Source of the DNA: Candidatus Saccharimonadota bacterium
GTDB taxonomy: Bacteria; Patescibacteriota; Saccharimonadia; Saccharimonadales; Saccharimonadaceae
Reading direction: 5' to 3'
NCBI GenBank assembly: GCA_003979185.1
Contig: RYWJ01000006.1
Span: 1 to 36,944, forward strand
DNA length: 36,944 nucleotides
Shown here: in pieces, positions 14,377-22,493 of the stretch
Position numbering within the stretch: the first letter of the stretch is position 1
Layout: each line of letters starts with the position of its first letter
Position numbers and translations under genes: made by a program
The notes under the pieces: generated by a model
The model's database searches: none
What the model saw: the letters and a program-made list of their open reading frames with translations, nothing else
Told to the model about the DNA's origin: nothing

Positions 14377-15981
14377 ATGAGTACCAAGCATTCTGAACCT
14401 AGTTATCAAGAAGCGATCGGTCGCGTCGTCGAGCGACTGCGCACTGAGAAAGGCTGGACACAAATCCAGCTTGCTGAAGCAGTCGGAAGTAGTCAATCAG
14501 CCATTCATCGTATTGAGAAAGGCCGGCAGAATATTTCCCTCGACCTCACCAAAAAGCTTTCGCAGGTACTAGGCGGGCAAATTCTCTCTATTAATGATAC
14601 AGTATCTCAGAGCTATCGTATCAATGGCGGCAAAGAGCTGCACGGCGAAGTTACGATTAATACCAGCAAGAATGCCGCGGTTGGTTTACTTTGCGCTGCC
14701 TTACTGAACTCTGGGACTACGACTATTAAACATATTGCAAGAATTGAGGAAGTTTTTCGGATCATTGAAGTGCTTGAATCGATTGGCGTTAAATGTCATT
14801 GGATTAACGAGAATCGCGACCTCGAAATCATACCACCAGCCGAGCTGAAACTTGACCATATTGACGTAGAAGCCGCCCGTAAGACTCGAACAATTATCAT
14901 GTTTTTAGGCCCACTTCTGCATAAATTCAAGACTTTCCGACTACCATATGCTGGCGGATGCACCCTTGGTACGCGTACGATCGAACCACATTTGCGTGCA
15001 CTATCTGATTTTGGACTTAAGGTCGATGCTTCTAGTTGCAGTGGATTCTATGAGGCCACAGTAGATCATCAAAAGCCCCTCAAAAGCCAATTCAAGGCGG
15101 CTCGTTCTATTGAATCGGTGCATTCGTCCTATCCGCCAAAGCGCATCGTCCTAATCGAGCGTGGCGACACCGTAACTGAGAATGTTCTAATGGCAGCAGC
15201 ACTTTATCCTGGTGAAACCACCATAGTCGGTGCTTCATCTAATTATATGGTACAAGATGTCTGCTTCTTTTTGGAAAAATTAGGGGTCAAAATTCGCGGG
15301 GTTGGGTCGACTACTCTGGTCGTACGTGGCAAAACTGAAATCAACCTCGACGTTAAATATGCACCAGCCGAAGACCCGATCGAAGCGATGTCATTTATCT
15401 CAGTAGCCTTAGTCACAAAATCTTGCCTAACTTTACGACGCGTTCCAATTGAATTTCTCGAGATCGAGCTTGAGATTCTTAAAAGTATGGGGGCAAAAAT
15501 TGACCGTTCACCAGAATATTTTAGCGCAAACGGACGTACGCGCATCGTTGACCTTAAGATTCACAAAGCCGAATTAACCGCTCCGACTGATAAGATTGCG
15601 CCGATGCCATTCCCTGGCTTAAATATTGATAGCCTGCCATTCTTCTCCGTAATTGCCGCAACTGCCCATGGCCGTACCTTAATCCACGACTGGGTATTCG
15701 AGAACCGTGCAGTATATATTACTTATCTCGAGAGTCTCAATGCTCACGTTGAGCTTCTGGACGCACACCGAGTTTATCTAGAAGGCCCAACCAATTGGCG
15801 CGCTGCTGAGCTGGTCGCTCCACCCGCCCTGCGTCCTGCCGTCGTAGTGTTAATCGCTATGCTCGCTGCACCAGGCACTTCAATTCTGCGCAATATTTAT
15901 TCTATCAACCGCGGTTACCAAGATTTCGCTACTCGCCTCAATAAGCTTGGTGCCGATATTAAACCACTTTTGGAGATATAG
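14377..15981 (+). CDS. XRE helix-turn-helix fused to a MurA-type enolpyruvyltransferase
   Basis: 534 residues. Residues about 13-68 form an XRE-family HTH (VVERLRTEKGWTQIQLAEAV, SQSAIHRIEKG). Residues about 80-534 form a complete EPSP-synthase-fold MurA, the enzyme that adds enolpyruvate to UDP-GlcNAc. Key elements: NTSKNAAVGLL (Lys98 and Asn99, substrate contacts), GGCTLGTRTIEPH with Cys195 at the position of the fosfomycin-target cysteine, GDTVTENVLMAA, PFPGLNIDS with the catalytic Asp418, VFENRAVYI and INRGYQDF. Active-site residues look intact, so the HTH is an addition to a probably working enzyme. TGC-TAGAAT 6 nt from the ATG predicts a leaderless mRNA. A 21-bp-arm inverted repeat overlaps the promoter and suggests autoregulation. 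The TPR gene follows after 3 nt. Confidence 0.88.
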   Translation: MSTKHSEPSYQEAIGRVVERLRTEKGWTQIQLAEAVGSSQSAIHRIEKGRQNISLDLTKKLSQVLGGQILSINDTVSQSYRINGGKELHGEVTINTSKNAAVGLLCAALLNSGTTTIKHIARIEEVFRIIEVLESIGVKCHWINENRDLEIIPPAELKLDHIDVEAARKTRTIIMFLGPLLHKFKTFRLPYAGGCTLGTRTIEPHLRALSDFGLKVDASSCSGFYEATVDHQKPLKSQFKAARSIESVHSSYPPKRIVLIERGDTVTENVLMAAALYPGETTIVGASSNYMVQDVCFFLEKLGVKIRGVGSTTLVVRGKTEINLDVKYAPAEDPIEAMSFISVALVTKSCLTLRRVPIEFLEIELEILKSMGAKIDRSPEYFSANGRTRIVDLKIHKAELTAPTDKIAPMPFPGLNIDSLPFFSVIAATAHGRTLIHDWVFENRAVYITYLESLNAHVELLDAHRVYLEGPTNWRAAELVAPPALRPAVVVLIAMLAAPGTSILRNIYSINRGYQDFATRLNKLGADIKPLLEI

Positions 15982-15984
15982 ATC

Positions 15985-17211
15985 ATGGCATTACAGATCA
16001 ATATCGAGCCACTCAAGGCTTTGGAACTATTTTACGACCAAGAAAAATTAGGTGTCTGGGAGGGAGATTTTATTAAAAATGCCAAGCAACGCAACCTCAA
16101 ACTCCCAAAGCTCTTACATAAATTCCTCGCTAATTATGCTTATCTTAATGTCAACCGTGGATCTAATCAGCTTTGGGTACCCGACAAAATCGACCAAACT
16201 GAAGCCAAAGTCAATGGTAAGAAACAGGACATTCTCATCATCGGTACAATGAGGAATAATCTAGTTGCAATACTCGCTAGCGAATGTGATCAAGCTAACC
16301 CAACCCTACTCCTCGATCAGCTACCAGAAGAGAAAGATGATGACATGACTCTAGTTTTTGAAAAATCCAAGCTAGATCTGCAGGAATTTTTGACAATCAT
16401 GCTTCTAGAAAGTCCTACCGTCTACGATACCGCCACAGTCTACAATCAACCTAATGATACTGAGGAGATAGTCAACAGCTATAACAATGCAGATTTAGCC
16501 AAACTTCTCCAAGTCAATGAGCACCCTAAGCACTACATCTGTTACGATGACGAAACACGAGAGTTTCTCGGATTCATTTTGTTGCCAGGACGAGATATTA
16601 TTCTTAAGTTTAAGTCGTGTTTTGCGATTCATGAGCTTGAAAACATCTTCAATAAAGAATTCTATGAGAACGCTACAAACTGTGACTTTCAGCATGCTTT
16701 GAAGATCTTGTTTAAGTTAATTGATCATCTAGAAAACGTCGAAGGTGTTGCTCCAGACTTAGCTGAGAAATACAAACTTGCTGGGCGTTGTTGCTGGTCA
16801 CTTAAAGAGTGGGGTGAGGCTGAAAATTGGTATAAAAAAGCCGAGCGCATCTATAAAGATATACTAGCGGAAACCCTAGAGAAAGTTGGCAATTTTTACG
16901 AAAACCTTGGCGTATTTTATTTTGATAAGGAAGATATTAATAAAAGCCAAACTGCCTATCAAGAAGTTGATCGTTTGAGTGATTTTTCTGGCACTAATAA
17001 CCCTTACCGCAAAGGTCAGCGCATATTACGTCAGGGCATGTTAATGGCTGATGCAAAACGCTACCAAAAAGCGATTGAACTCTACGATCAAGCTTTAGCA
17101 GAATTTCAGCAAGATCCCAAAGGTTGCAAATATGATATTGCCCGTTGCCAACAACTGCGCGGTGAAGCTCGTAAGGAATTAAAGCTGAAGTCCAAGAGTC
17201 AAACCTCTTAA
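15985..17211 (+). CDS. TPR-containing protein coupled to the XRE-MurA gene
   Basis: 408 residues, no signal peptide. The C-terminal 160 residues carry tetratricopeptide-like helical pairs: CCWSLKEWGEAENWYKKAE, GNFYENLGVFYF and DAKRYQKAIELYDQALAEF. The N-terminal 200 residues are not recognised with confidence. Segments such as LPKLLHKFLANYAYL, DILIIGTM and LQEFLTIMLLE loosely recall a SUKH/KNR4-type fold, but this is weak. It begins 3 nt after the MurA-type gene, with GGAG inside that gene's end, so they are co-expressed. This suggests a scaffold or partner in the same process. Function unknown. Confidence 0.6.
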   Translation: MALQINIEPLKALELFYDQEKLGVWEGDFIKNAKQRNLKLPKLLHKFLANYAYLNVNRGSNQLWVPDKIDQTEAKVNGKKQDILIIGTMRNNLVAILASECDQANPTLLLDQLPEEKDDDMTLVFEKSKLDLQEFLTIMLLESPTVYDTATVYNQPNDTEEIVNSYNNADLAKLLQVNEHPKHYICYDDETREFLGFILLPGRDIILKFKSCFAIHELENIFNKEFYENATNCDFQHALKILFKLIDHLENVEGVAPDLAEKYKLAGRCCWSLKEWGEAENWYKKAERIYKDILAETLEKVGNFYENLGVFYFDKEDINKSQTAYQEVDRLSDFSGTNNPYRKGQRILRQGMLMADAKRYQKAIELYDQALAEFQQDPKGCKYDIARCQQLRGEARKELKLKSKSQTS

Positions 17212-17374
17212 TGCTCATGCTGTAGCTAAAAGTTCTATCAATACAAGCATTAGCGAGAAATAAATCCCCCATAAATTGTCTCCGTTCTACTTGTAACTTT
17301 TTTATAAATTCATATACACTTATTGCATGCCTAGGTAAATCAAAAATACTGTTATTTCTGGTTCGGGAGAATTA

Positions 17375-17383
17375 TGATACAAT
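17375..17383 (+). promoter_or_regulatory. Extended -10 promoter of recA
   Basis: TGA-TACAAT followed by AAGGAAGG (17395-17402) and ATG at 17407. An upstream in-frame ATG at 17374 precedes this -10 and is therefore unlikely to be translated. I saw no SOS-type palindrome. The rest of 17212-17374 holds nothing recognisable. Confidence 0.6.
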
Positions 17384-17406
17384 ATATAGCAACAAAGGAA
17401 GGTAAT

Positions 17407-18477
17407 ATGACGAAAAAAACTACAAAATCGGAGACCGCCAGTGAAGATTCTGGCAAGAAACAGGCCTTGGACCTCGCCATTCAGCAGATCACCAAACAGT
17501 TTGGTGCTGGCGCAATTATGAAACTGGGTGATACTCAAAAAATTGATGTCGAATTATTACCGTCTGGTTCACTATCATTAGATCTAGCGCTCGGTGGGGG
17601 CTATCCTCGTGGTCGCATTATTGAGATTTATGGCCCAGAATCTTCTGGTAAAACTACGTTGGCTCTACACGCGATTGCCGAGATCCAAAAACAGGGCGGG
17701 CAGGCTGCTTTTATCGATGCAGAGCATGCTCTTGATCCATCTTACGCGCGCAAAATTGGTGTCGATACCGACAATTTATTTATTTCCCAACCTGATAATG
17801 GTGAACAAGCTTTAGAAATTTGTGAAACCTTGGTTCGTTCGGGCGCAGTCGACCTAATCGTTGTCGACTCAGTAGCAGCGCTTGTTCCTCAAGCCGAAAT
17901 CGATGGCGACATGGGAGAGGCGCAAATGGGTCTTCAAGCACGCTTAATGTCCCAAGCCATGCGCAAACTCACTGGTATTATCGCTAAATCTAAAGCTACT
18001 CTTATCTTCATCAATCAAATCCGTATGAAGATTGGCGTTATGTTTGGCAATCCAGAAACTACTACTGGCGGCAATGCGCTTAAATTCTATGCTTCTGTGC
18101 GTATGGATATTCGTCGTATCGGACAGATCAAAAACGGTGAAGATATTGCTGGAAACCGAACCAAAGTCAAGGTGATTAAAAACAAAATTGCTGCACCATT
18201 CCGCACTGCTGAGTTTGACATCATGTACAATGAAGGTATCAGTAAAGCTGGTGACATTTTAGATATCGCTGTACAAAGGGGCATCATAGATAAAGCCGGA
18301 GCGTTCTTAAAGTATAAAGGCGAAACTATTGCACAAGGTCGCGAGAATGCAAAGGATTTGCTAAAGAAAACCCCTGAACTCATGGAAGAAATCGAACATC
18401 AAGTTCGTGTTGCTGCGCACCTTGAACCAGAAGAAGACCCAGATATTCTCGTAGATAATATTACAACTGAAGCATAA
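17407..18477 (+). CDS. recA: Recombinase RecA
   Basis: 356 residues. An ATP-dependent strand-exchange protein for homologous recombination. Walker A GPESSGKTT lies at about 76-84. Walker B is DLIVVDSVAAL. The L2 region and NQIRMKIGVMFGNPETTTGGNALKF are typical RecA sequence. The C-terminus is short and acidic (EPEEDPDI). The start at 17407 is chosen because AAGGAAGG sits just before it and the -10 lies between it and the alternative upstream ATG. The TAA stop overlaps the recX ATG (TAATG), so recA-recX form an operon. Confidence 0.97.
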   Translation: MTKKTTKSETASEDSGKKQALDLAIQQITKQFGAGAIMKLGDTQKIDVELLPSGSLSLDLALGGGYPRGRIIEIYGPESSGKTTLALHAIAEIQKQGGQAAFIDAEHALDPSYARKIGVDTDNLFISQPDNGEQALEICETLVRSGAVDLIVVDSVAALVPQAEIDGDMGEAQMGLQARLMSQAMRKLTGIIAKSKATLIFINQIRMKIGVMFGNPETTTGGNALKFYASVRMDIRRIGQIKNGEDIAGNRTKVKVIKNKIAAPFRTAEFDIMYNEGISKAGDILDIAVQRGIIDKAGAFLKYKGETIAQGRENAKDLLKKTPELMEEIEHQVRVAAHLEPEEDPDILVDNITTEA

Positions 18478-19229
18478 TGCTTAAAATTGAAGGCTTAGAA
18501 AAGAGCTCTTCCGGCGATACTTCAAAAGATTGGCTTGCACAATTTAACGAGCAAGAACCAGCTCTTACTATTACGCAAATCACTTCTGGCGTCCGCGATC
18601 CCAATAGAGTAAATGTCTTTATTAATGGCAGGTATACTCTTTCGCTGGATATCAGGCAGGTTGTTGATCTACACATTAAAGTCGGCAGAAAACTAAGCCA
18701 AGATGAATTACAAGATCTACATAAGGCTTCTGAATTTGGAAAACTTTATAAGCGCGCGCTTGAATGGGCATTGTCTAGACCGCATTCCATTTGGGAAACG
18801 CGTGAATATCTAAGGCGCCGTCAGCTGCATCGTATACAAAACAACCGCAAACGTCTTCAGGACGAACTAAAGCCTCTCCCAGAAATTCAAGATGAAACTA
18901 TAAGTTTGGTCTTAGATAGACTTATCGAAAAAGGTTATGTCAATGATCGGACGTTTGCTAAGTACTATGTTGAAAACCGTTTTGTAAAAAAAGGTATCAG
19001 CCAAAAGCGACTTGAGCTTGAGCTACGCAAAAAACAAGTTCCCGACAACATCATAAAAGATGTGTTATCGAGTTCTACACGTGATGAGAAAACCGAATTA
19101 CTCAAAATCATTCAGAAAAAACGTCACAAGTATGACAATCAAAAGCTAATTAGCTATTTAGTGCGTCAAGGTTTCAAATATGATCTAGTGAAAGAGATCG
19201 TGCTATCCGAGGATAGTTCTTTATATTAA
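18477..19229 (+). CDS. recX: RecX family regulator of RecA
   Basis: 250 residues. RecX proteins bind RecA filaments and limit their activity. The three-helix RecX repeats are visible: YKRALEWALSRPHSIWETREYLRRR, LIEKGYVNDRTFAKYYVENR, KKGISQKRLELELRKK and a C-terminal LISYLVRQGFKYDLVKEIV. An N-terminal extension of about 40 residues, with PNRVNVFINGRY, precedes the domain as in other long RecX proteins. It overlaps recA by one base, so translation is coupled. Confidence 0.88.
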   Translation: MLKIEGLEKSSSGDTSKDWLAQFNEQEPALTITQITSGVRDPNRVNVFINGRYTLSLDIRQVVDLHIKVGRKLSQDELQDLHKASEFGKLYKRALEWALSRPHSIWETREYLRRRQLHRIQNNRKRLQDELKPLPEIQDETISLVLDRLIEKGYVNDRTFAKYYVENRFVKKGISQKRLELELRKKQVPDNIIKDVLSSSTRDEKTELLKIIQKKRHKYDNQKLISYLVRQGFKYDLVKEIVLSEDSSLY

Positions 19230-19301
19230 GCTATCGTTGATGAGGCTTCAGGCTCATTAGAAAACTAACAGAAAATGTATAGCTTCTTGAAAAGTGTTCT
19301 A

Positions 19302-19310
19302 TGATATAAT
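19302..19310 (+). promoter_or_regulatory. Leaderless promoter of the PRC-barrel gene
   Basis: TGA-TATAAT, then exactly 6 nt to the ATG at 19317. No Shine-Dalgarno. Confidence 0.65.
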
Positions 19311-19316
19311 AAAGTT

Positions 19317-19919
19317 ATGCTAATCAATGGTTCTAGCCTTAATAATTGCCCAGTACTCAGCCTGCATATTGGCGGAGAAATCGCACGCGTAACAGAGGTT
19401 GTCGTTGATCCAAATACACTCAAGATCATTGGTTTTCGAGTTACCGGAAAGCTTATCAAAGACGATACGAGAGATATTTTACCCATCGAGAGCGTACGTG
19501 AATTCTCTCGAATGGGCATGATCGTCGATTCTATTGACGAATTAGTAAATAGCAATGATGTCGTCAGACTACAAAAAATCTTAAAATTAAATTTTGATCT
19601 GATTGACATGAAAGTTGTCACCCGCAAAGGCAACAAGCTGGGTAAAGTTACTGACTTTACTGTGGAGATCGGTGGCTGGAGTATACAACAATTGATTATC
19701 CAGCGCCCTGCACTTAAGGCCTTCTTTGATCCACAGCTAATAATTCCGCGCAAGCAGATCATAGAAGTCGATGACTATAAAGTGGTCGTTAAGGATGAGC
19801 ACGAGAAAGTAAAAAGCAAGGTTCAAAAAACTGAACCGACTAATTTTGTACCAAATTTTATCAATCCTTTCCGTGAACCAGATTTTGCAAACGAAAAAGA
19901 AATAGTCTCAAAAAACTAA
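19317..19919 (+). CDS. Double PRC-barrel domain protein
   Basis: 200 residues with two PRC-barrel repeats. The first (about 5-80) has IARVTEVVVDPNTLKIIGFRV and DILPIESVREF. The second (about 85-160) has GNKLGKVTDFTVEIGGWSIQQLII and IIPRKQIIEVDDYKVVV. A charged tail follows. PRC-barrels are small beta domains found in RimM and in photosynthetic and RNA-associated proteins; the role here is unknown. Leaderless by promoter spacing. It lies between recX and the cysteine desulfurase gene, which has its own promoter. Confidence 0.75.
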   Translation: MLINGSSLNNCPVLSLHIGGEIARVTEVVVDPNTLKIIGFRVTGKLIKDDTRDILPIESVREFSRMGMIVDSIDELVNSNDVVRLQKILKLNFDLIDMKVVTRKGNKLGKVTDFTVEIGGWSIQQLIIQRPALKAFFDPQLIIPRKQIIEVDDYKVVVKDEHEKVKSKVQKTEPTNFVPNFINPFREPDFANEKEIVSKN

Positions 19920-19923
19920 GTCC

Positions 19924-19951
19924 TTGATTATCTCCATTAATCCCCTATAAT
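19924..19951 (+). promoter_or_regulatory. Promoter of nifS-iscU
   Basis: TTGATT (19924-19929), 16-nt spacer, TATAAT (19946-19951). AGAGGAGG (19957-19964) sits only 3 nt from the GTG start, so the transcript would begin at about its Shine-Dalgarno. Confidence 0.6.
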
Positions 19952-19967
19952 TGATTAGAGGAGGATT

Positions 19968-21131
19968 GTGTCAGAAGATAATTCAGAACCCATATATTTA
20001 GATTATGCTGCGACTGCTCCGCTTTTGTCGGTAGTGAAGAATAAGATGCTCGAGATTATGGAGATGCAGGCTACTGGTCAGGTTAGTAATCCATCATCAT
20101 TATACAGTGCTGGCCAACGTGGTAAAGAAATCCTGGAGGAAGCGCGTCAAAATGTAGCAAAACTTGTCAATGCTGACCCTAGTGAGATTATTTTTACCTC
20201 TGGTGGATCAGAAGCTAATAACACGGTTGCAAATATTTTTTCTGATCAGAAAATAGCTATTTCCGCCATTGAGCATCCAGCGATGCTTGAAGCCGTTAAA
20301 TCCCGAACACATCAATATGTAGAAATTCCAGTTGACCGTTGGGGCTTTATAGAACTCGTAAAAATACCAAAAGATAGTGATCTGATATCAGTAATGCTGG
20401 CCAACAATGAGCTAGGTACGATTGAACCAATCTCGGCACTAGTCGATACATATAAAACTAAGTCAAGTTTTATCCATACCGATGCAACACAAGCATTGGG
20501 TAAAATTCACATCGATGTAAGGCAGCTCGGGATAGACTATATGACTTTATCCGCACACAAAATTGGCGGACCAGTTGGGATTGGTGCATTATATGTCAAG
20601 AAAGATGTTCCATATCGTCCATTAATTATAGGTGGCGGCCAAGAACGTAGGCGTCGCGCAGGTACCTCCAATCTTCTCCTAGCAGCCGGATTTGGAGAGG
20701 CTGCTAAGTGGGCGTGGGATAACTGGAGCTGTAAACAATATGCCAAAGTTGCACACTTGAGAGATAGGCTACGTGATCGTATTTTAAACGAGATTCCCTA
20801 TTCCAGCATCAACAGCCCTAACAATAATTGCCTGCCCAATATACTAAACGTTAGCTTCCAAGCAGCTGAAGGAGAGTCAATTCAGCTTTATCTGGATCTG
20901 GAGGGTATTAGTATTTCCACTGGTTCGGCTTGTGCAGCAGGTGATTTAAGCCCGAGCCATGTCATTATGGCTACCCGTCACGACGCCGAAGTCGCACATA
21001 ACAGCATTCGCTTTTCCTTGGGTACTAATACTACCAGCACCGATATTGAACATGTTATGAACGTTTTGCCAAAGATTATTAAGAAACTTCAAGGAATGAG
21101 CACTATTAAACTTAAGGAACGCCATGAATAA
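19968..21131 (+). CDS. nifS: Cysteine desulfurase
   Basis: 387 residues, class V aminotransferase fold. It releases sulfur from cysteine onto its own active-site cysteine for Fe-S cluster and thio-nucleoside synthesis. Features: YLDYAATAP at the N-terminus, TSGGSEANN, IEHPAM, the PLP-binding SAHKIGGPVG (Lys198), RRAGTSN, and the catalytic loop SACAAG with Cys322. It starts with GTG, supported by AGGAGG; no other early start exists in frame. The next gene, iscU, overlaps it by 8 nt. Naming between NifS and IscS is not decided by sequence; nifS is used here for the NifS-like class. Confidence 0.9.
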   Translation: MSEDNSEPIYLDYAATAPLLSVVKNKMLEIMEMQATGQVSNPSSLYSAGQRGKEILEEARQNVAKLVNADPSEIIFTSGGSEANNTVANIFSDQKIAISAIEHPAMLEAVKSRTHQYVEIPVDRWGFIELVKIPKDSDLISVMLANNELGTIEPISALVDTYKTKSSFIHTDATQALGKIHIDVRQLGIDYMTLSAHKIGGPVGIGALYVKKDVPYRPLIIGGGQERRRRAGTSNLLLAAGFGEAAKWAWDNWSCKQYAKVAHLRDRLRDRILNEIPYSSINSPNNNCLPNILNVSFQAAEGESIQLYLDLEGISISTGSACAAGDLSPSHVIMATRHDAEVAHNSIRFSLGTNTTSTDIEHVMNVLPKIIKKLQGMSTIKLKERHE

Positions 21132-21531
21132 CAATCCATTCGCTTACTCAGAAATAGTTAAAGAACACTTTTTAAATCCGCAAAATTTCCTCATGGGTGA
21201 TGAAGCTAAATACCCCCATGATGCAGAGGGGATTGTCGGCAATCCAATTTGTGGTGATCAAATGAAAATGTTTTTATGTATAAAGGACGACAAAATTACT
21301 GACATTAAGTGGAAAACTTATGGATGCGCAAGTGCGATTGCTTCTACCTCCGCCCTGTCTGAGCTTGCCAAGGGCAAATCTCTAGATGAGGCACTCGCCA
21401 TAGGACCAAAGGAAATTACTGAGTTTCTTGGCGGACTTCCACAACACAAAATTCACTGTTCCGTACTAGGACATGAAGCCCTCGCTGAGGCTATCAAGTC
21501 ATATCGCTCATCCACACATCAACGCTCTTGA
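21124..21531 (+). CDS. iscU: IscU/NifU-type Fe-S cluster scaffold
   Basis: 135 residues. The scaffold on which [2Fe-2S] clusters are built from sulfur delivered by the desulfurase. The three ligand cysteines are present: NPICGDQM (Cys43, with the conserved Asp two residues on), YGCASAIAS (Cys68) and KIHCSVLG (Cys112). The region resembles SufU/IscU. It overlaps nifS by 8 nt, implying coupled translation. No other isc or suf genes are in the window, so this may be the minimal cluster assembly set. Confidence 0.9.
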   Translation: MNNNPFAYSEIVKEHFLNPQNFLMGDEAKYPHDAEGIVGNPICGDQMKMFLCIKDDKITDIKWKTYGCASAIASTSALSELAKGKSLDEALAIGPKEITEFLGGLPQHKIHCSVLGHEALAEAIKSYRSSTHQRS

Positions 21532-21566
21532 CGCAGTAACGGCAAAACAAGTTAATGATACATATG

Positions 21567-21584
21567 TGTTATAATTTATATAAT
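21567..21584 (+). promoter_or_regulatory. Promoter region of the DsbA-like gene
   Basis: TGT-TATAAT (21567-21575) followed by a second TATAAT (21579-21584); AGGAGG at about 21591-21596 precedes the ATG at 21602. Only the first carries the TG extension. Confidence 0.55.
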
Positions 21585-21601
21585 ACAGAAAGGAGGATTT
21601 T

Positions 21602-22375
21602 ATGACAAAGAAAACTGGTTTGATAGTAGGCATGAGCGCAGCAGTAGTAACTTTACTGGCACTCATCAGCATTACAATTTGGCAAATCTCAAAGAACAAT
21701 ACCGATGTTGTTGCGCCTTTTAATGATTACGAGCTGTCCACGATGAAGCAATTAGCGACCGACATTGACTATAGTCAGTATGACTTAGCTAACATCATCC
21801 CCGCTAATGAAAATTCTGGGAACTTACCAGAGAACATTCTTGGAAATCCAGATGCGCCAGTTATCATTACTGAGCATATGGACTATCAGTGTACCTCCTG
21901 CGCTCCGATGAATGTTCATGTCAATAAAATTCTCGAGGAGTATGATGGAAAAGTTGCTTTCGTCTTGCGCGCTTATCTTTTGCCATATCATAGTAGTAGT
22001 CCGAGAGTTACTTCTGCTGCCAACGCCGCCGCTATTCAGGGTTATTGGAAAGACTATAAGGACCTAGTTTTTGCGAATCAAAGTGAATGGTATGAATCAG
22101 AGGATAACGAGCTACAGAATCAGCTTGAGGAGTATTTTGTTCAAGTTTCTAATGGCAAAGGTGACCTGAAAAAGTTTCGCGCCGACATGGCTAGCGAAGC
22201 AGTAGCTAAGAAAGTAGCATTTGACTTTGGCATTGGCAACGAAATTGAGATTGGCGGCACTCCATGGTTCTACCTTGATGGGGAGTGGATTGAGAATCCT
22301 GGCGACATCACCCAAGCACAATATGCTGATCTAATTCGCAAGGCTATCGATAAGAAACTTAAAACGTTAGAATAA
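21602..22375 (+). CDS. DsbA-like thiol-disulfide oxidoreductase, membrane-anchored
   Basis: 257 residues. One N-terminal transmembrane anchor (about 6-28), then a DsbA/Thioredoxin_4-type domain. DAPVIITEHMDYQCTSC carries the CxxC site (Cys97, Cys100), and the cis-proline is in IGGTPWFYL near the end. It would form disulfides in exported proteins. Cysteine-bearing exported proteins in this window (FISUMP protein, pilus-locus surface protein) are likely kinds of substrate. A strong AGGAGG precedes the ATG. Monocistronic, ending at a convergent hairpin. Confidence 0.85.
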   Translation: MTKKTGLIVGMSAAVVTLLALISITIWQISKNNTDVVAPFNDYELSTMKQLATDIDYSQYDLANIIPANENSGNLPENILGNPDAPVIITEHMDYQCTSCAPMNVHVNKILEEYDGKVAFVLRAYLLPYHSSSPRVTSAANAAAIQGYWKDYKDLVFANQSEWYESEDNELQNQLEEYFVQVSNGKGDLKKFRADMASEAVAKKVAFDFGIGNEIEIGGTPWFYLDGEWIENPGDITQAQYADLIRKAIDKKLKTLE

Positions 22376-22444
22376 AATCATTAAGAAACGACCTCTATCA
22401 TTCGTATAGCCCTTTGAATATTCTTGAGTCTTCTTGCTCAGCAA

Positions 22445-22477
22445 AAGCTCGCCACATTAAAGAAAAGTGGCGAGCTT
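22445..22477. terminator. Convergent hairpin between the DsbA-like gene and gpmI
   Basis: AAGCTCGCCAC (22445-22455) pairs perfectly with GTGGCGAGCTT (22467-22477) around an A-rich loop. It lies between two converging genes. The T-tract is poor on the plus strand; on the minus strand TTTTGC follows. Confidence 0.6.
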
Positions 22478-22493
22478 GATGACGAATCTTGGA

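Noticed and set aside
17374..17406. Upstream ATG for recA at 17374
   Set aside because: The TACAAT -10 element lies downstream of it, and AAGGAAGG precedes the ATG at 17407.
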